Shown piece after piece: positions 5,003-5,596 of a stretch of DNA of 5,596 nucleotides (positions within the stretch are counted from its first letter, which is position 1; the number at the start of each line of letters is the position of its first letter). The translations under genes were made by a program, and so were the position numbers. This DNA comes from Eubacteriales bacterium. GTDB taxonomy: Bacteria > Bacillota_A > Clostridia > Christensenellales > Aristaeellaceae. The DNA lies in assembly GCA_030528845.1 (NCBI GenBank), contig JAUMYC010000007.1, forward strand, positions 20,000-25,595. Reading direction: 5' to 3'. The notes beneath the pieces were generated by a model. It ran no database searches and was not told the origin of the DNA. It was given only the letters and a program-made list of their open reading frames with translations.

Positions 5003-5596
5003 TCAGAGGATCCGCTTGAGCCGGAAACCCAGCGCATCGCAGGAGACGAGATGATATTCCACGCCGTTGTGCAAGCCGGTGAAGGCCGCCTTGGTGGCAG
5101 GGCCGTGCAAATGGCCGTAGACGACGTGCTGCGGCGCATAGCTTTCGATCAGCTCCGTCATGGCGGTATCCGGCTCGGCGACGGTAGCGGCGGGAAATGC
5201 AGCATGACCACCATGGGCGCCTGCGCCGAAAGCTCTCTTGCGCGCTTGAGCGACATCTCCAGCCGGATCAGCTCGCGGTCGAAAATTTTGCGATCCTCGG
5301 CGGAGGCGTCCCCTCCGGGCAGGAGCCAGCCGCGGCTGCCGCAGATGAGCGTGTCGTCCAGGAGCAGCGCGTCGTTCTGCACGGCGAAGGTACCTTGCGG
5401 CAGCGCCGCGCGCACGCGGCCGATGCCCGTCCACCAATAGTCATGGTTGCCGCGCAGCAGCACCTTGCGTCCAGGCAGCTCGCCGACCTGCCGCAGATGC
5501 TCGCCGGCCTCCTCCAGACGCATGGCCCAGGAGAGGTCTCCCGGAAGCAGCACAATATCATCCGCGCCTGCCGTTTCCAGCCAGCTGGCGCGGATG
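5003..5596 (-). pseudogene. COG1768-type metallophosphoesterase, frameshifted and partial (5' end outside window)
   Basis: A predicted calcineurin-like metal-dependent phosphohydrolase; the substrate is unknown. The upstream part reads in one frame from the window edge (5596) to a TGA at 5160-5158, with GDLSWAM (from about 5541), the metal-binding GNHDYWW (5451-5431), LICGSRGWLLPGG, RKIFDRELIRLEMSL and VVMLHFPP. The rest of the family pattern continues in the -1 frame to the TGA at 5005-5003: EPDTAMTELIESY, then YGHLHG (5119-5102) with the GHxH metal ligands, then VEYHLVSCDALGF. Joined near 5190-5197 the two parts give one collinear protein lacking only the N-terminal DxH segment outside the window. 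One missing base, for example a C giving HFPPATVAEPD, would explain the break. It could be a real mutation, a sequencing or assembly error, or -1 recoding at TTTCCCG. Both halves look well conserved, which argues against old decay. Confidence 0.85.

Overview
The window is GC-rich (by eye about 60%) with strong AGGAGG-type ribosome binding sites. It carries the start of a division and cell-wall (dcw) cluster of Gram-positive type: a penicillin-binding protein (PBP) with PASTA domains sits between ftsL and murE. Together with the short DtxR/MntR-family regulator and the COG1768-type phosphoesterase, this suggests a high-GC member of the Clostridia (Bacillota), perhaps an uncultured gut lineage. 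The phylum-level call rests on gene order and protein style; a finer placement cannot be made from the sequence alone.

Layout. Minus strand, read from right to left: mraZ (4237-3773), ftsL (3765-3274), a class B PBP of the PBP2B/SpoVD type with two PASTA domains (3252-1114), and murE (1040 to the left edge, about 70% present). Gaps are 7, 21 and 73 bases, so these look like one operon. It is driven by an extended -10 promoter in front of mraZ that lies inside five 10-bp-phased GTGG-type repeats, the expected form of an MraZ autoregulatory operator. rsmH (mraW), which normally lies between mraZ and ftsL, is missing. The 73-base PBP-murE gap holds a near-perfect GC hairpin.

Divergently, on the plus strand, a 126-residue DtxR/MntR-family metalloregulator (4521-4901) has its own promoter and an upstream inverted repeat. 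It ends at a strong terminator hairpin that works in both directions. Converging on this from the right edge is a minus-strand metallophosphoesterase (5596-5003). Its 5' end lies outside the window and its reading frame breaks by -1 at a TTTCCCG heptamer.

How the genes work together: MraZ controls the operon; FtsL recruits and activates the septal synthase; the PBP crosslinks septal (or cortex) peptidoglycan; MurE adds the third stem-peptide residue to the precursor. The regulator and the phosphoesterase show no clear functional link to the cluster. I see no mobile element, CRISPR array, tRNA or rRNA, and no evidence for an undescribed multi-gene system. The points most worth checking are the five-decamer operator, the missing rsmH, the frameshift at a slippery heptamer, and the iron-type metal ligands in a protein likely to be auto-named MntR.
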